This document shows positions 36,552 through 45,922 of a stretch of 64,000 nt of DNA, one piece after another. Both the position numbers and the translations under genes were made by a program. Numbering within the stretch: the first letter of the stretch is position 1; the number at the start of each line of letters is the position of its first letter. The notes under the pieces are model-generated. The model had not been told where the DNA came from. It saw nothing but the letters and a program-made list of their open reading frames with translations, and did not search any database. Source of the DNA: Kangiella sp. HZ709 (GTDB lineage: Bacteria; Pseudomonadota; Gammaproteobacteria; Enterobacterales; Kangiellaceae); NCBI RefSeq assembly GCF_009674675.1, contig NZ_WKJC01000001.1:1495031-1559030 (forward strand). The letters are read 5' to 3'.

Positions 36552-37409
36552 TTATCTTTTACGCGCTAGAAACATCGATAAAGGACGTCCATCAGCTAAG
36601 CGGTGTTCCTCATTAACTAATAACTGCCAACCGGCGAAAGTTTCTTCTAACTCGCCATCGCGTAATAAATAAGCTGGATTTTTTGGCTTACCAAATTCAG
36701 CTGCTTTTTCCGTAAAAGTATGGATCGCCAGCATAGCGCCTGGCGCTAAACTTTTTTTGTAGATTTCCAATAGAGGACGATGCAAATAGCGAGCCTGTAC
36801 TATTAATTGTGGCTTTTGAGCAAGCATTAACTGCTCAAGCTCCAAAGCTTGGTTTTGTAGATCTAAATTTTTAGCCGTTACCGGTAGATTCCATCGTTCA
36901 CTAAAGTGCCCTAATCGTTCTAAAGCAAAACGATTATTGTCAATCGCTACTGCACGCAAACCATGCAATCTTAAAAAAAGTGAATCACGCCCAGAACCTG
37001 AACCTATATCAAAAACTTTAGCGTCTGCCTTTGAAAGATGTGCTTTAATTAGCTGTATATGGTTTTCTAACAAGGGATTCCCACGCCATAGCCTTTGACT
37101 GAGATTCCCCACCTGTAATTTCGAATGGAATAAATCTTCTTCAGATAGGATCTCAACAATTGGATAGTCTTGTAGTGCAAATAGCTCTTTCAGATAGGGG
37201 AAATCTTTTTGATTCGCAACAACAATTAGCGGCGTTTTCTTTGGAGGCAATTCATGCCATGATCCTTCCAAATCTGCTAAAGGCAAACTGGCGGAATAGG
37301 GCAAATGCCCTGCAATAAATTCTGATGCAGGGCGAAGGTCAATTACTGGATTCTTATCCTTATCTAACGGATTAAGAGTGAGCGCGAGAGAAGGGCTGTG
37401 CTTTGCCAT
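36552..37409 (-). CDS. Fusion of inactive rhodanese-like domain and SAM methyltransferase
   Basis: A 285-residue protein. The N-terminal third (about 18-95) is rhodanese-like (VIDLRPASEFIAGHLPYSAS) but the loop that normally holds the catalytic Cys reads VVANQKDF, so sulfur transfer is unlikely. The rest is a Rossmann methyltransferase of the TehB kind, with motif I FDIGSGSGRDSLFL and acidic AIDNN. The methyl acceptor is unknown. Its start lies inside the end of the DUF418 gene (38-nt overlap). Confidence 0.85.
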   Translation of the reverse strand: MAKHSPSLALTLNPLDKDKNPVIDLRPASEFIAGHLPYSASLPLADLEGSWHELPPKKTPLIVVANQKDFPYLKELFALQDYPIVEILSEEDLFHSKLQVGNLSQRLWRGNPLLENHIQLIKAHLSKADAKVFDIGSGSGRDSLFLRLHGLRAVAIDNNRFALERLGHFSERWNLPVTAKNLDLQNQALELEQLMLAQKPQLIVQARYLHRPLLEIYKKSLAPGAMLAIHTFTEKAAEFGKPKNPAYLLRDGELEETFAGWQLLVNEEHRLADGRPLSMFLARKR

Positions 37410-38598
37410 AAGTTAATGAACGCCATAGCCATTCTAAAGGGCCAAAATAGAATTTTTTTAGCCAAAGTTCTGACCAAACCAGTTGCGCTACAAATATAGA
37501 AGCCACGACATAATATAGCTCATAGCGCTCTAACTCTGCAAACCAACCCAAACCAAATCCATAAAATAAAGTCGTACAAATTAGCGACTGCATAATGTAA
37601 TTTGTGAAAGCCATTTGACCTACAGCTTCAAATTTACGTCTAAACCAAGCAAGCGTATCAGACTTTACCCACAAGCAGAGTAATCCAATATAGGCCAAAG
37701 CGATAAATACTGCCGCTGCACTGTTAATCGATCCAAATGACAACCACAGGGCTTCAAAACTAAAGTTTCCTTGCACTAATATGTAATAGTCAAACCATTG
37801 AAGACCAATACCAAACAGCGCCATGATTAAAGTAAACTTGAGGTAAAAGCCGGTATCTTTTTGTGCTGTTAAAACACCGTTTTGATATAAAGCCATACCA
37901 ATCAACATGGCACCACCAATTCGCATTGGTCCCACCAGGGTTAGCATATTAGCTAAAGCCAAACCATAAAACTTAGCTCTATGGGCTAAGTTATCAAACC
38001 AACCACCTTTATAAGCTGCAACCTCATCGTCAATCATTTCTTGCGACGGGTAGAAACCCTCTATCATTTCTTTTGAGTCAGCTTCCGGTACAAATTGGAA
38101 TAAAAATGAGAAGCCATACATTACTAAGAAAAATAAACCTAGCAAAGCCGCTCCCACATAGAGTTTTGTTTTTGCTTGGCTACTGAGAGCAAATAAATAA
38201 ACCCACATCCCCATTAACGCATAGGTTGTTAAAATATCTCCATACCAAACTAGAAAGCCATGCATTAAGCCAAACACTAGCAAGATCCCCATTCGACGAT
38301 AATGGATGGGGCCCGGGGCTGTCCCTTTGCTGCTAGCGCGCTGAGCCATTAGCATAATTCCTGCACCGAATAACATAGAAAAAATCGTATAGAATTTTTG
38401 ATCGGCAAAGAAGTGGGTAAGTAACCAAGTGGTTAAATTAGCATCGCTTGGTTCGCCATAAACATAGGGGTTCATATAAAATGAGTTCACATCAGCAAAT
38501 GTTGAGATGTTCATCACTAAAATACCCAAGATCGCGACGCCTCGAATTAAGTCCATCGAGTAGAAACGTTCTGATTGGGTTACTGGGCTTGTTGTCAT
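37372..38598 (-). CDS. DUF418 family membrane protein
   Basis: A 408-residue integral membrane protein with about ten helices. It opens ERFYSMDLIRGVAILGIL, the mark of DUF418/YeiB-like proteins related to acyltransferase-3 permeases, and has the C-terminal DUF418 pattern FEAVGQMAFTNYIMQSL and WLKKFYFGPLEWLWR. Function is unknown. The overlap with the methyltransferase gene suggests co-expression. Confidence 0.9.
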   Translation of the reverse strand: MTTSPVTQSERFYSMDLIRGVAILGILVMNISTFADVNSFYMNPYVYGEPSDANLTTWLLTHFFADQKFYTIFSMLFGAGIMLMAQRASSKGTAPGPIHYRRMGILLVFGLMHGFLVWYGDILTTYALMGMWVYLFALSSQAKTKLYVGAALLGLFFLVMYGFSFLFQFVPEADSKEMIEGFYPSQEMIDDEVAAYKGGWFDNLAHRAKFYGLALANMLTLVGPMRIGGAMLIGMALYQNGVLTAQKDTGFYLKFTLIMALFGIGLQWFDYYILVQGNFSFEALWLSFGSINSAAAVFIALAYIGLLCLWVKSDTLAWFRRKFEAVGQMAFTNYIMQSLICTTLFYGFGLGWFAELERYELYYVVASIFVAQLVWSELWLKKFYFGPLEWLWRSLTYGKAQPFSRAHS

Positions 38599-38693
38599 TG
38601 TATTAGTCCTTTACTACTATCCCTAACACTATAACCTAATCGACCCTCGGCTAGAAAAACAAATTAGTAACGATTTGTTATCTGCCCTCAAGC

Positions 38694-39383
38694 CTAATGA
38701 GACAATTTTCGAAGCTTATCCCAGTCGGCATCATCGATTTCACCAACTTCGTTTAATTTAGGGTAGCGTAGTTGGTTTTCATCGCAATACTGTTTAACCG
38801 TAGGATGGAGCGATTTAAAAATCAAAAAATCTACTTCCTCTTGAGGCATTTTGCATTGACCATACATCTCCGCTTCTGCTCTTTGTCGCTGTGCTTCGTA
38901 TAGAATTAAAGCGGTTGCTACTGAGACGTTCAGAGACTGCACCATTCCTAACATTGGAATAATGACATGTTGATCAGCAATGGCAGCGGCCGATTCTGAC
39001 ACTCCAACTAATTCAGAGCCAACCAGCAAACAAGTAGGTTTAGTATAATCTATAGTACGAAAATCCACTGCTTGTTCAGAAAAGTGTGCACATAAAACCT
39101 GCATACCTTTTTCGCGAGCAACTTCTACTCCTTGTAATAAACTCTCATGGCGGTGAGTTTTTACCCAACGCTTTGAACCACTTGCTGTGTGATGTCCGGT
39201 ATATTTTACATCTTCTGGAAAAGTTGCATGCACCTCGCCAATGCCCACAGCATCCGCTGTTCGTACGATAGCTGCTAAGTTATGTGGCTTATGGACTTCT
39301 TCCATAAACACCGTCAAATCTGGCTGTCGGTTTGCTACCAACTTTAAAATTTTTTGCAGCCGTTCTGGTTTTTGATCCAACAC
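38694..39383 (-). CDS. trmH: tRNA (guanosine(18)-2'-O)-methyltransferase TrmH
   Basis: A SPOUT-class enzyme methylating the ribose of G18 in the tRNA D-loop. The three knot motifs are NLAAIVRTADAVG, LLVGSELVGVSE and IIPMLGMVQSLNVSVATAL. Length 229 matches E. coli. It is 2 nt downstream of ridA and belongs to the conserved gmk-rpoZ-spoT-trmH series. Confidence 0.96.
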   Translation of the reverse strand: MLDQKPERLQKILKLVANRQPDLTVFMEEVHKPHNLAAIVRTADAVGIGEVHATFPEDVKYTGHHTASGSKRWVKTHRHESLLQGVEVAREKGMQVLCAHFSEQAVDFRTIDYTKPTCLLVGSELVGVSESAAAIADQHVIIPMLGMVQSLNVSVATALILYEAQRQRAEAEMYGQCKMPQEEVDFLIFKSLHPTVKQYCDENQLRYPKLNEVGEIDDADWDKLRKLSH

Positions 39384-39385
39384 TC

Positions 39386-39769
39386 TTATTTTCCTAAATA
39401 AACCACACCATCCATTTCAATAGCTGCTCCTTTCGGTAATTCCTTAACACCTATTGCAGCTCTTGCCGGATAAGGTTGCTCGAAATATTCAGCCATAATT
39501 TCATTAACCGTAGCAAAGTTTGCTAGATCCAACATAAAAATGTTTAACTTCACTATATCTTGCAACGAAGCGCCAGCGGCCTCACAAACCGCAGTTATAT
39601 TTTTAAAAACTTGATGAACCTGTTGCTCGAAACTTTCAACCAGCTGCATGGTTTCTGGTATTAAAGGGATTTGTCCAGATAGGTATAGCGTATCGCCAGC
39701 TTGAACCGCTTGTGAATAAGTACCAATAGCTGCTGGGGCCTTATCGGTATGAATAATCTTTTTGCTCAT
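39386..39769 (-). CDS. ridA: Enamine/imine deaminase RidA
   Basis: A 127-residue trimeric-type protein that hydrolyses reactive 2-aminoacrylate and related imines formed by PLP enzymes. The fold is marked by [11 protein letters not shown] and the active Arg in [15 protein letters not shown]. It is placed between spoT and trmH, as in several gammaproteobacteria. Confidence 0.95.
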   Translation of the reverse strand: MSKKIIHTDKAPAAIGTYSQAVQAGDTLYLSGQIPLIPETMQLVESFEQQVHQVFKNITAVCEAAGASLQDIVKLNIFMLDLANFATVNEIMAEYFEQPYPARAAIGVKELPKGAAIEMDGVVYLGK

Positions 39770-39815
39770 AGTGTTCTCTTTCGATAATTTTTTTCTATTT
39801 TTTAATGAATCAGTT

Positions 39816-41921
39816 TTATAACTTACGTTGCACCTTATTGACGAAAGGTACTACTCTTAACTTTTTAATAATTGAAGCCAAGTGCGCTCTATTATCAACT
39901 TTTACTTCAAAGTTAAGGATATTAATATTACCATCCAGCTCATCAATTTTTACATTCACAATATTGATATCTTGATTTGAAATAATACTAGTAATTTGAG
40001 CCAATACTCCACGGCCATTAAATACTTCTATTTCCAATTCACAGGAAAACTCACCGGTTACTTCTGTTGACCATTCAACTGGAATATAACGATCATTTTG
40101 TTTATGGGCACGTTTAACATTGGGACAAGCTTGACGATGAATAGTGAATCCTTTACCCGCACTAATGTATGCAACGATTGGATCATAAGGAATAGGGCGA
40201 CAACATTTTGCATAATTTACCACTAACCCCTCGGTACCCTTAATTGCTAATGGCTCAGCATTTTCTGGAATTTCTTTTTCGATTATGACTTCTTTACAAT
40301 CACCCATCGATACTCGATGAGCCACCAGAACCGAAGCAATTCGGCCCAAACCAATAGAGGACAACAAATCTTCGAAGGTATCGTATTTCATTGCCTTAGC
40401 TGTGGCTTCTAAATGCTCAACCTCATAATTCTCTAACGACGACGAAAGTGATTGCTCTAACAATCTATAACCTAGATTGACCGCTTCGTCATGACGCATA
40501 TTCTTAACGAAATTACGAATGTTCGCTCGCGCTTTGCCGCTTACCGTAAAGCTTAACCAGGCTGGATTAGGTTTTGAACCTGGCGCCGTTACAATTTCTA
40601 CGGTCATGCCGTTAGTTAATTTAGTGCTTAATGAAGTAAATTGTTTATCTACTTTGCACGCAATACAAGAATTACCCACATCCGTATGTATCGCATAAGC
40701 AAAATCAACGGGTGTAGCCCCTTTTGGCAACTGGATAATTTTTCCTTTCGGGGTGAAGACATAAACCTCATCCGGGAATAAATCAATTTTTACGTTCTCA
40801 ATAAACTCTAACGAATCATCCGCGCTTTTTTGCAGCTCAACCAAACTTTGCAACCATTCGTTAGCTCTATTTTCTGCTAAAGAGGCATCACCAGATTTGT
40901 ATAACCAGTGAGCGGCAACGCCATGCTCAGCCATTTGATCCATCAATTCGGTACGGATTTGTACTTCGATACGAACTTGTTCTTTGGATTGTAAAATAGA
41001 GTGGAGTGATTGATACCCGTTCGCTTTCGGAATAGCAATATAGTCTTTGAAACGCCCAGGAATTGGTTTAAATAAATTATGCACCTGACCTAAAACACGA
41101 TAACAAGAGTCTTCGCTATCGGTTATCACTCTAAAGGCATAAATATCCATAACTTCATTAAAGGTGCCGACTTTATCACGCATTTTTTTGTAAATGCTGT
41201 AAAGACTTTTTTCCCGACCTAAAACAGTGCCTTTAATATGTGAATCTTTTAGTCTTTGCCTTAATTGCTCAGAAATTCCTTCAATGATGGTTTTTCGTCG
41301 ACCGCGAACTTTATCAACCGCTGACTTTAAAATCTGGTAGCGCCTTGGATGCATGTTAGCAAAACCCAACAGCTCCAATTGTTCCTTTAATTTATAAATA
41401 CCTAAGCGGTTAGCAATTGGTGCATAAATTTCCAAGGTCTCTCGGGCTATCCTGCGTCGTTTATCGGGTCGCAAAGAGCCGAGCGTCTGCATATTGTGCA
41501 TTCGATCAGCAAGCTTGATCAGAATCACACGAATATCCTGAACCATCGCCATCATCATCTTGCGAAAATTTTCTGCCTGGGCTTCTTCTTTAGAACGGAA
41601 ATTTATTTGAGTTAGTTTACTCACGCCTTCGACTAGCTCAGCTACCGGCTCGCCAAACTGATCGGACAAATCTTTTTTGGTAACTTCGGTATCTTCAATC
41701 ACATCATGCATTAACGCCGCCATGATGGTTTGATGATCCAGTCTTAACTCCGCCAGAATTAAAGCGGCAGCAACAGGATGGGTAATATATTCGTCACCAC
41801 TTGAGCGCATTTGTCCTTGATGTGCGGATTTAGCAACATAATAAGCACGCTCAATATCAGCAACTTGCGCAGGTTCAAGATAAGTCTCAGCAACTTCCTT
41901 TAAACCTGCGAAATAGATCAT
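39816..41921 (-). CDS. spoT: Bifunctional (p)ppGpp synthetase/hydrolase SpoT
   Basis: The stringent-response enzyme of 701 residues. The HD hydrolase domain (about 40-150) has [13 protein letters not shown] and [10 protein letters not shown]; the synthetase domain (about 235-345) has [22 protein letters not shown] (about 385-445) starts [12 protein letters not shown]; the ACT domain closes the protein. The HD motif is intact, which makes this a SpoT and not a RelA. It is 38 nt downstream of rpoZ. Confidence 0.97.
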   Translation of the reverse strand: MIYFAGLKEVAETYLEPAQVADIERAYYVAKSAHQGQMRSSGDEYITHPVAAALILAELRLDHQTIMAALMHDVIEDTEVTKKDLSDQFGEPVAELVEGVSKLTQINFRSKEEAQAENFRKMMMAMVQDIRVILIKLADRMHNMQTLGSLRPDKRRRIARETLEIYAPIANRLGIYKLKEQLELLGFANMHPRRYQILKSAVDKVRGRRKTIIEGISEQLRQRLKDSHIKGTVLGREKSLYSIYKKMRDKVGTFNEVMDIYAFRVITDSEDSCYRVLGQVHNLFKPIPGRFKDYIAIPKANGYQSLHSILQSKEQVRIEVQIRTELMDQMAEHGVAAHWLYKSGDASLAENRANEWLQSLVELQKSADDSLEFIENVKIDLFPDEVYVFTPKGKIIQLPKGATPVDFAYAIHTDVGNSCIACKVDKQFTSLSTKLTNGMTVEIVTAPGSKPNPAWLSFTVSGKARANIRNFVKNMRHDEAVNLGYRLLEQSLSSSLENYEVEHLEATAKAMKYDTFEDLLSSIGLGRIASVLVAHRVSMGDCKEVIIEKEIPENAEPLAIKGTEGLVVNYAKCCRPIPYDPIVAYISAGKGFTIHRQACPNVKRAHKQNDRYIPVEWSTEVTGEFSCELEIEVFNGRGVLAQITSIISNQDINIVNVKIDELDGNINILNFEVKVDNRAHLASIIKKLRVVPFVNKVQRKL

Positions 41922-41959
41922 AATAGTTCCTTATAAAACTCTAGTAACTGAGCTGTTAA

Positions 41960-42208
41960 CTAGAATAAGACTGGACCATTTTCTTGTTCAGCTTTAGCCA
42001 TTCTTTCATCAGCCGCCACTGTTAACTTATCCGTTAAACCTTCTTCGATTTCACGTAAAGCAACAACCGTTGGTTTATCATTATCCCAATCCACTTTAGG
42101 ATCGTGACCGCCAGTTGCGATTTGACGAGCGCGTTTGGCTGCCAACATAATTAAATCGAAACGGTTACCTACTTGTTCAACTGCGTCTTGTACTGTTACA
42201 CGTGCCAT
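41960..42208 (-). CDS. rpoZ: RNA polymerase omega subunit
   Basis: The smallest RNA polymerase subunit, 82 residues, which stabilises beta prime and in proteobacteria takes part in ppGpp binding. It starts [20 protein letters not shown] and contains [12 protein letters not shown], both family marks. It is located between gmk and spoT as in E. coli. Confidence 0.97.
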   Translation of the reverse strand: MARVTVQDAVEQVGNRFDLIMLAAKRARQIATGGHDPKVDWDNDKPTVVALREIEEGLTDKLTVAADERMAKAEQENGPVLF

Positions 42209-42272
42209 TTTTTTACCTCACTTATTGGAGTCTAGCTCCTAGTTAAATCTTAGCCTTGATCGCTTTAATCGA

Positions 42273-42905
<633 letters not shown>

Positions 42906-43772
42906 CTATTCCATGTTTTGAACTTGTTCGCGCATCTGCTCAATCAATACCTTCATCTCTACCGCGCTAGCCGTAGTCTCTGAATTAATTGATTTAGAAC
43001 CCAGAGTATTCGCTTCACGATTAAACTCTTGCATCAAGAAATCTAAACGACGACCCACGGCACCACCTTTAGCAATTAAACGGCGCGCTTCTTTAATATG
43101 AGTAGTCAATCGATCAAGCTCTTCGGCAACGTCCAGCTTTTGCGCCAGCATCACCATTTCCTGTTCAACTCGCTCTGAATCTAATTCAATCTTAGCTTCT
43201 TCAAAGCGTGTCTTAATTTTATCTTTTTGCCATTGGATAATCTGTGGCATTAACTGAGTTACGGTAGCAACTTGCTGCTCGATTCCGTCAAGGCGATCAT
43301 TAATGTTTTGCGCTAAATCTTCACCTTCGCGCTGACGAACTTCAATCAATTGCTCTATCGCATTATGGAAAAGCGCTTTAACATCTTTTTCCATACTATC
43401 GGCATCCGCTTCTTCAGATTGCAAAATATTGGGCCAACGCATTAACTGCATTAAATTTGGTGACTGACTTTCTTGCGATAAGGTTTGAAGTTCTTGATGA
43501 ATGGTCAAAAGCTCCGAAGCCAAGTCATGATCAAGTTTCAGTTTGCCGGCTTCCGCTTGGTTATACTCAATGCGCAAATTAGCTTCAATTTTACCGCGGC
43601 TTAGGCTTTTTCTAAGGCCGTTTCTAAGATCAAATTCCATATGACGGAAGCTCTCCGGCATACGAAAACTCGGCTCTAGAAACCTCTGATTAACCGATTT
43701 TAATTCCCAAGTCAGGGTGCCCCAATCCGCCGCTAACTGCTGACGGGCAAAAGCTGTCATGCTTCTAACCAT
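42906..43772 (-). CDS. yicC: YicC family endoribonuclease-like protein
   Basis: A 288-residue protein of the YicC/YloC family, members of which have been reported as RNases acting on small RNAs. The start MVRSMTAFARQQL is the family N-terminus, with GAGAG 5 nt ahead; a TTG four codons earlier is less likely. The typical ELKSVNQRFLE and the C-terminal GRRLDFLMQEFNREANTL are present. Upstream, where rph often lies, the cassette island is found instead. Confidence 0.95.
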   Translation of the reverse strand: MVRSMTAFARQQLAADWGTLTWELKSVNQRFLEPSFRMPESFRHMEFDLRNGLRKSLSRGKIEANLRIEYNQAEAGKLKLDHDLASELLTIHQELQTLSQESQSPNLMQLMRWPNILQSEEADADSMEKDVKALFHNAIEQLIEVRQREGEDLAQNINDRLDGIEQQVATVTQLMPQIIQWQKDKIKTRFEEAKIELDSERVEQEMVMLAQKLDVAEELDRLTTHIKEARRLIAKGGAVGRRLDFLMQEFNREANTLGSKSINSETTASAVEMKVLIEQMREQVQNME

Positions 43773-44148
43773 GCGCGCTCTCAATAATTGTTTAAAATAT
43801 TCAAATATTTCAATAAGTTAACGCCGAAAACTTTATGCTATCTTTTTTAAGCCATTTTTTTCGGCATGAACCTTGAATTATACCGATCTCAAAGGCTTAT
43901 GGCGAGATCTAACTAATAGCGGTACCACAAAATCTCCTAGGTTACTTTGCAAATAACTTCTAGCTCTCAAATATCGATATTAAGTAATAAGTATGCGTTA
44001 TTGCCCTTTTGAATGTCCAAAACACCGGAAATAGCCTCCATATACCAACTTCGCCGTCCGCTAGCCCCTGAAGCATCTATATAAAGTGATACTCGTATAA
44101 TTTGTTGTTATAAATTAGGATGTTACAATCTAATTCATATAATAAAAT
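43773..44148. other. Non-coding spacer between yicC and the cassette array
   Basis: About 375 bp without a convincing gene. It holds the yicC leader and then sequence of uncertain origin. On the minus strand 43967-44111 is open for about 48 codons and reads protein-like near its end (SWYMEAISGVLDIQKG) but has no good start, so it may be a gene remnant. A small inverted repeat AATTAG/CTAATT with a 10-nt loop lies near 44113-44135. No integrase gene is present. Confidence 0.5.
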
Positions 44149-44155
44149 GTTATGT
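44149..44155 (+). repeat. Left core site of cassette 1 (attI or attC remnant)
   Basis: GTTATGT, whose reverse complement ACATAAC is the R'' box ending cassette 1. No matching attC left half is clear to its left, so it may be an attI remnant or a decayed attC. Recombination would fall after the first G. Confidence 0.7.
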
Positions 44156-44181
44156 GCTAAGAGCGTATTAGGAAAAGAGAA

Positions 44182-44400
44182 GTGAAGGAATTAAAACTAA
44201 CAGAAGATGAACTAGAGGCGATAAAAATAGCACTGAGTGAACTTGTAGTTCAAGATCGTACAGGACAGCTTGGAATTATGCATGGTGCCAACCGCTTTGT
44301 TTCTTTGCATATTTGTTTAAAGAAGCAACACCGTACTATTTTTAACTCAGCATATCGAAAATTAGGAATAAGCAATGGAGTTAAAGTAGTTAATGTTTAA
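44182..44400 (+). CDS. Cassette 1 protein, unknown function
   Basis: A 72-residue protein from a GTG start with AGGAAAAGAGAA just ahead, opening MKELKLTEDELEAIKIAL. The first 25 residues look helical and acidic; the second half is basic (CLKKQHRTIFNSAYRKLGI). No signal peptide or membrane segment. I do not recognise a family. It fills cassette 1 from 27 bp after the core site to 6 bp before the R'' box of the first attC, the usual one-gene layout. Confidence 0.75.
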   Translation: MKELKLTEDELEAIKIALSELVVQDRTGQLGIMHGANRFVSLHICLKKQHRTIFNSAYRKLGISNGVKVVNV

Positions 44401-44406
44401 CAAAGC

Positions 44407-44472
44407 ACATAACAAGAAAAGGCAGAACGCCTTGTAGGCTTGGACGCGCTACGGCGCGCCCCTGCGTTAGGC
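44407..44472 (+). repeat. attC site 1
   Basis: R'' ACATAAC followed by AAG, imperfect palindromic arms with a GC-rich centre (GGACGCGC TACG GCGCGCCCC), and R' GTTAGGC. The unpaired bases in the arms are in keeping with the folded single-strand substrate of integron integrase. The cassette 2 ATG follows 7 bp after R'. Confidence 0.88.
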
Positions 44473-44479
44473 GTCTAAA

Positions 44480-45007
44480 ATGAACAAAAAGCAATTACCA
44501 TCTGAAGAAGAATTAGGCCTTGCCGTAAATGGAGTCCTGTCTTTTTTAGCTACGCAAAACCAAGCAGAGCTTGGCTGGATCTACTCTGAAACTAGACATA
44601 TTAAGGGTTATTCCGGGCAGGTAGAAGTCAATCAGAATATACAAAAACGGGTCGATCACGCGGTTGGCGGTCTAGCTGTTGTATATATATTTGCTATGTT
44701 GGAGGAATTCATACCAAGACCTCTTTGGAAGTACGCTGCCGAAGAACATCGTAAAAGAATGTATGCTTACCTCCATATTCGCAATACCGTAGCACACGGA
44801 TTTGATGGATCGCGAGCTGATCGTTACAGAAAGCAATTTGATGACACTATGGAAACAAACCCCTTACAAGGGATTAAATACTATGATGAAGCATCGATTG
44901 AGCTAGATCCGTATGTTTGGACTGGGCTAAGTAAGGCTATTCAGAACTTCTTAACAAGTATACTTCAACAAGTGGTTAACTATGGATATGACGAAACAGA
45001 CGCCTAA
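44480..45007 (+). CDS. Cassette 2 protein with HEPN-type RNase motif
   Basis: A 175-residue soluble protein. A helical bundle is suggested, and residues 101-106 read RNTVAH, the R-x4-H motif with a polar residue after Arg that marks HEPN-fold RNases and toxins; AHGFDG follows. Other HEPN-like features are a preceding amphipathic helix (EEHRKRMYAYLHI) and LEEFIPRPLW. No antitoxin (MNT) gene is next to it. It could be a defence or growth-control RNase, but the motif also occurs in inactive members. Its TAA stop lies inside the R'' box of the next attC. Confidence 0.78.
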   Translation: MNKKQLPSEEELGLAVNGVLSFLATQNQAELGWIYSETRHIKGYSGQVEVNQNIQKRVDHAVGGLAVVYIFAMLEEFIPRPLWKYAAEEHRKRMYAYLHIRNTVAHGFDGSRADRYRKQFDDTMETNPLQGIKYYDEASIELDPYVWTGLSKAIQNFLTSILQQVVNYGYDETDA

Positions 45008-45073
45008 CAAGATGCTGTTGGCGGACAAAATTTCAGCTTCGCTCCAATTTTGCCGCAAAGCTAGGCGTTATAA
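45002..45073 (+). repeat. attC site 2
   Basis: R'' GCCTAAC followed by AAG, long arms GCGGaCAAAATT and AATTTTGCCGC that pair perfectly except for one extra A, a loop rich in TTCG, and R' GTTATAA. The single extra base is the type of extrahelical base that orients attC recombination. Confidence 0.93.
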
Positions 45074-45083
45074 GTCATATTAG

Positions 45084-45426
45084 ATGAATATCATATTCTC
45101 AAAAAATCACGGACTATTTCGAAGGGGAATGGGAAATAGAGTCAAAAGAAACTGCTAACCTAGAATGGTGGGCAGATGAAATTTGGAAACTATGATCTAA
45201 CTGGTCTCCTCAAGGAATTACTGCGTATGTAACTTTCTTAGTAGATCCATTACATGATGGTAAAAAGGAAAAAGGTCAAAATGTATGGGGTTTAGGTTGC
45301 AGTAAAAATTATCCTCAAAGTAGAGCTGAGGCAGAAAGTGGTTCTATAATTAGCTTTGGGAAAAGTTTTAAAAACGAGTTTCTTGATTTTTCTCTAAAAT
45401 TAGACGAATTACGAGAAATTAAATAA
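45084..45426 (+). pseudogene. Cassette 3 gene, broken by a frameshift and a stop
   Basis: The ATG reads MNIIFSK and then leaves frame at a run of six A (45101-45106). Removing one A restores a frame reading ITDYFEGEWEIESKE and on through NLEWWADEIWKL. There an in-frame TGA (45193-45195) interrupts it. After the stop the frame continues with SNWSPQGITAYVTFLVDPL for about 77 codons to a TAA just before attC 3. The intact product would be about 113 residues, with no recognised family. Two independent lesions argue for decay, not a sequencing slip. Confidence 0.85.
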
Positions 45427-45432
45427 CTACAC

Positions 45433-45506
45433 TTATAACAAGCTACATCATCGGAAAAAAAAGACTCGCTCACGCTCGCATTTTTCCGCTATGTAAGGCG
45501 TTTCGT
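45433..45506 (+). repeat. attC site 3
   Basis: R'' TTATAAC followed by AAG, arms ACATcaTCGGAAAAA and TTTTTCCGctATGT with unequal unpaired bases, a central CTCGCTCACGCTCG, and R' GTTTCGT. The R'' is the exact complement of the R' of attC 2, the start of cassette 3. Confidence 0.9.
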
Positions 45507-45517
45507 GAGTAATAACA

Positions 45518-45877
45518 ATGGTTGCTAGTTCTAAATTATATTCAAAGCTTGATGCCTTAGAAATGGAGCTAACGGAACGGCTAGTCCCCCACTTAATAAA
45601 AGCTGCGGAGGGTAAGAATGATCTAGTGTTTTGTGTAAAAGGCTACCATTCATTTGCACAACTCAAACATAAGACAGATCCGGTTACTGCTGAATTGGTT
45701 GAGATAGGTGCTGAAATATTATCGCTGAAGAAAAAGCTAGGGGTGCCATCTGATGGTTCGATAGCCGAACGTATCTGCTGGTATTGTCGAGAATGGGGCA
45801 ACGCAAAAAATCATCATCGCGCTGGCGAGCAAGGGCTGGCAAAGCAGTTCTTAAATGAAATTAAAAACACACAGTAA
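45518..45877 (+). CDS. Cassette 4 protein, unknown function
   Basis: A 119-residue soluble protein beginning MVASSKLYSKLDALEMEL, mostly helical by eye. A C-terminal part carries CWYCREWGNAKNHHRAGEQG, where the Cys pair and following His could bind a metal. No family recognised. It starts 12 bp after the R' core of attC 3. Its own attC should begin ACGAAAC but none is seen before apaH, so the cassette has lost its right end and is probably fixed. Confidence 0.7.
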   Translation: MVASSKLYSKLDALEMELTERLVPHLIKAAEGKNDLVFCVKGYHSFAQLKHKTDPVTAELVEIGAEILSLKKKLGVPSDGSIAERICWYCREWGNAKNHHRAGEQGLAKQFLNEIKNTQ

Positions 45878-45922
45878 TACAATCAATGTCCGCCTACAGC
45901 TTGGCTTTGATTTTAGCTTAGT

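Larger units (their letters stand above)
44149..45882 (+). mobile_element. Integron-type gene-cassette array without integrase (CALIN)
   Basis: Four cassettes in one orientation separated by three attC sites. The core 7-mers are GTTATGT (44149), GTTAGGC (44466), GTTATAA (45067) and GTTTCGT (45500). For each complete cassette the R'' at its end (ACATAAC, GCCTAAC, TTATAAC) is the exact reverse complement of the core at its own start, the rule expected from excision as a circle. All three R'' boxes are followed by AAG. No tyrosine recombinase is found in the window, so it matches what is called a cluster of attC sites lacking integrase. Confidence 0.9.

Noticed and set aside
43967-44111. Minus-strand reading frame of about 48 codons in the yicC upstream spacer
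   Set aside because: It has no good start or ribosome-binding site; kept only as a possible remnant.
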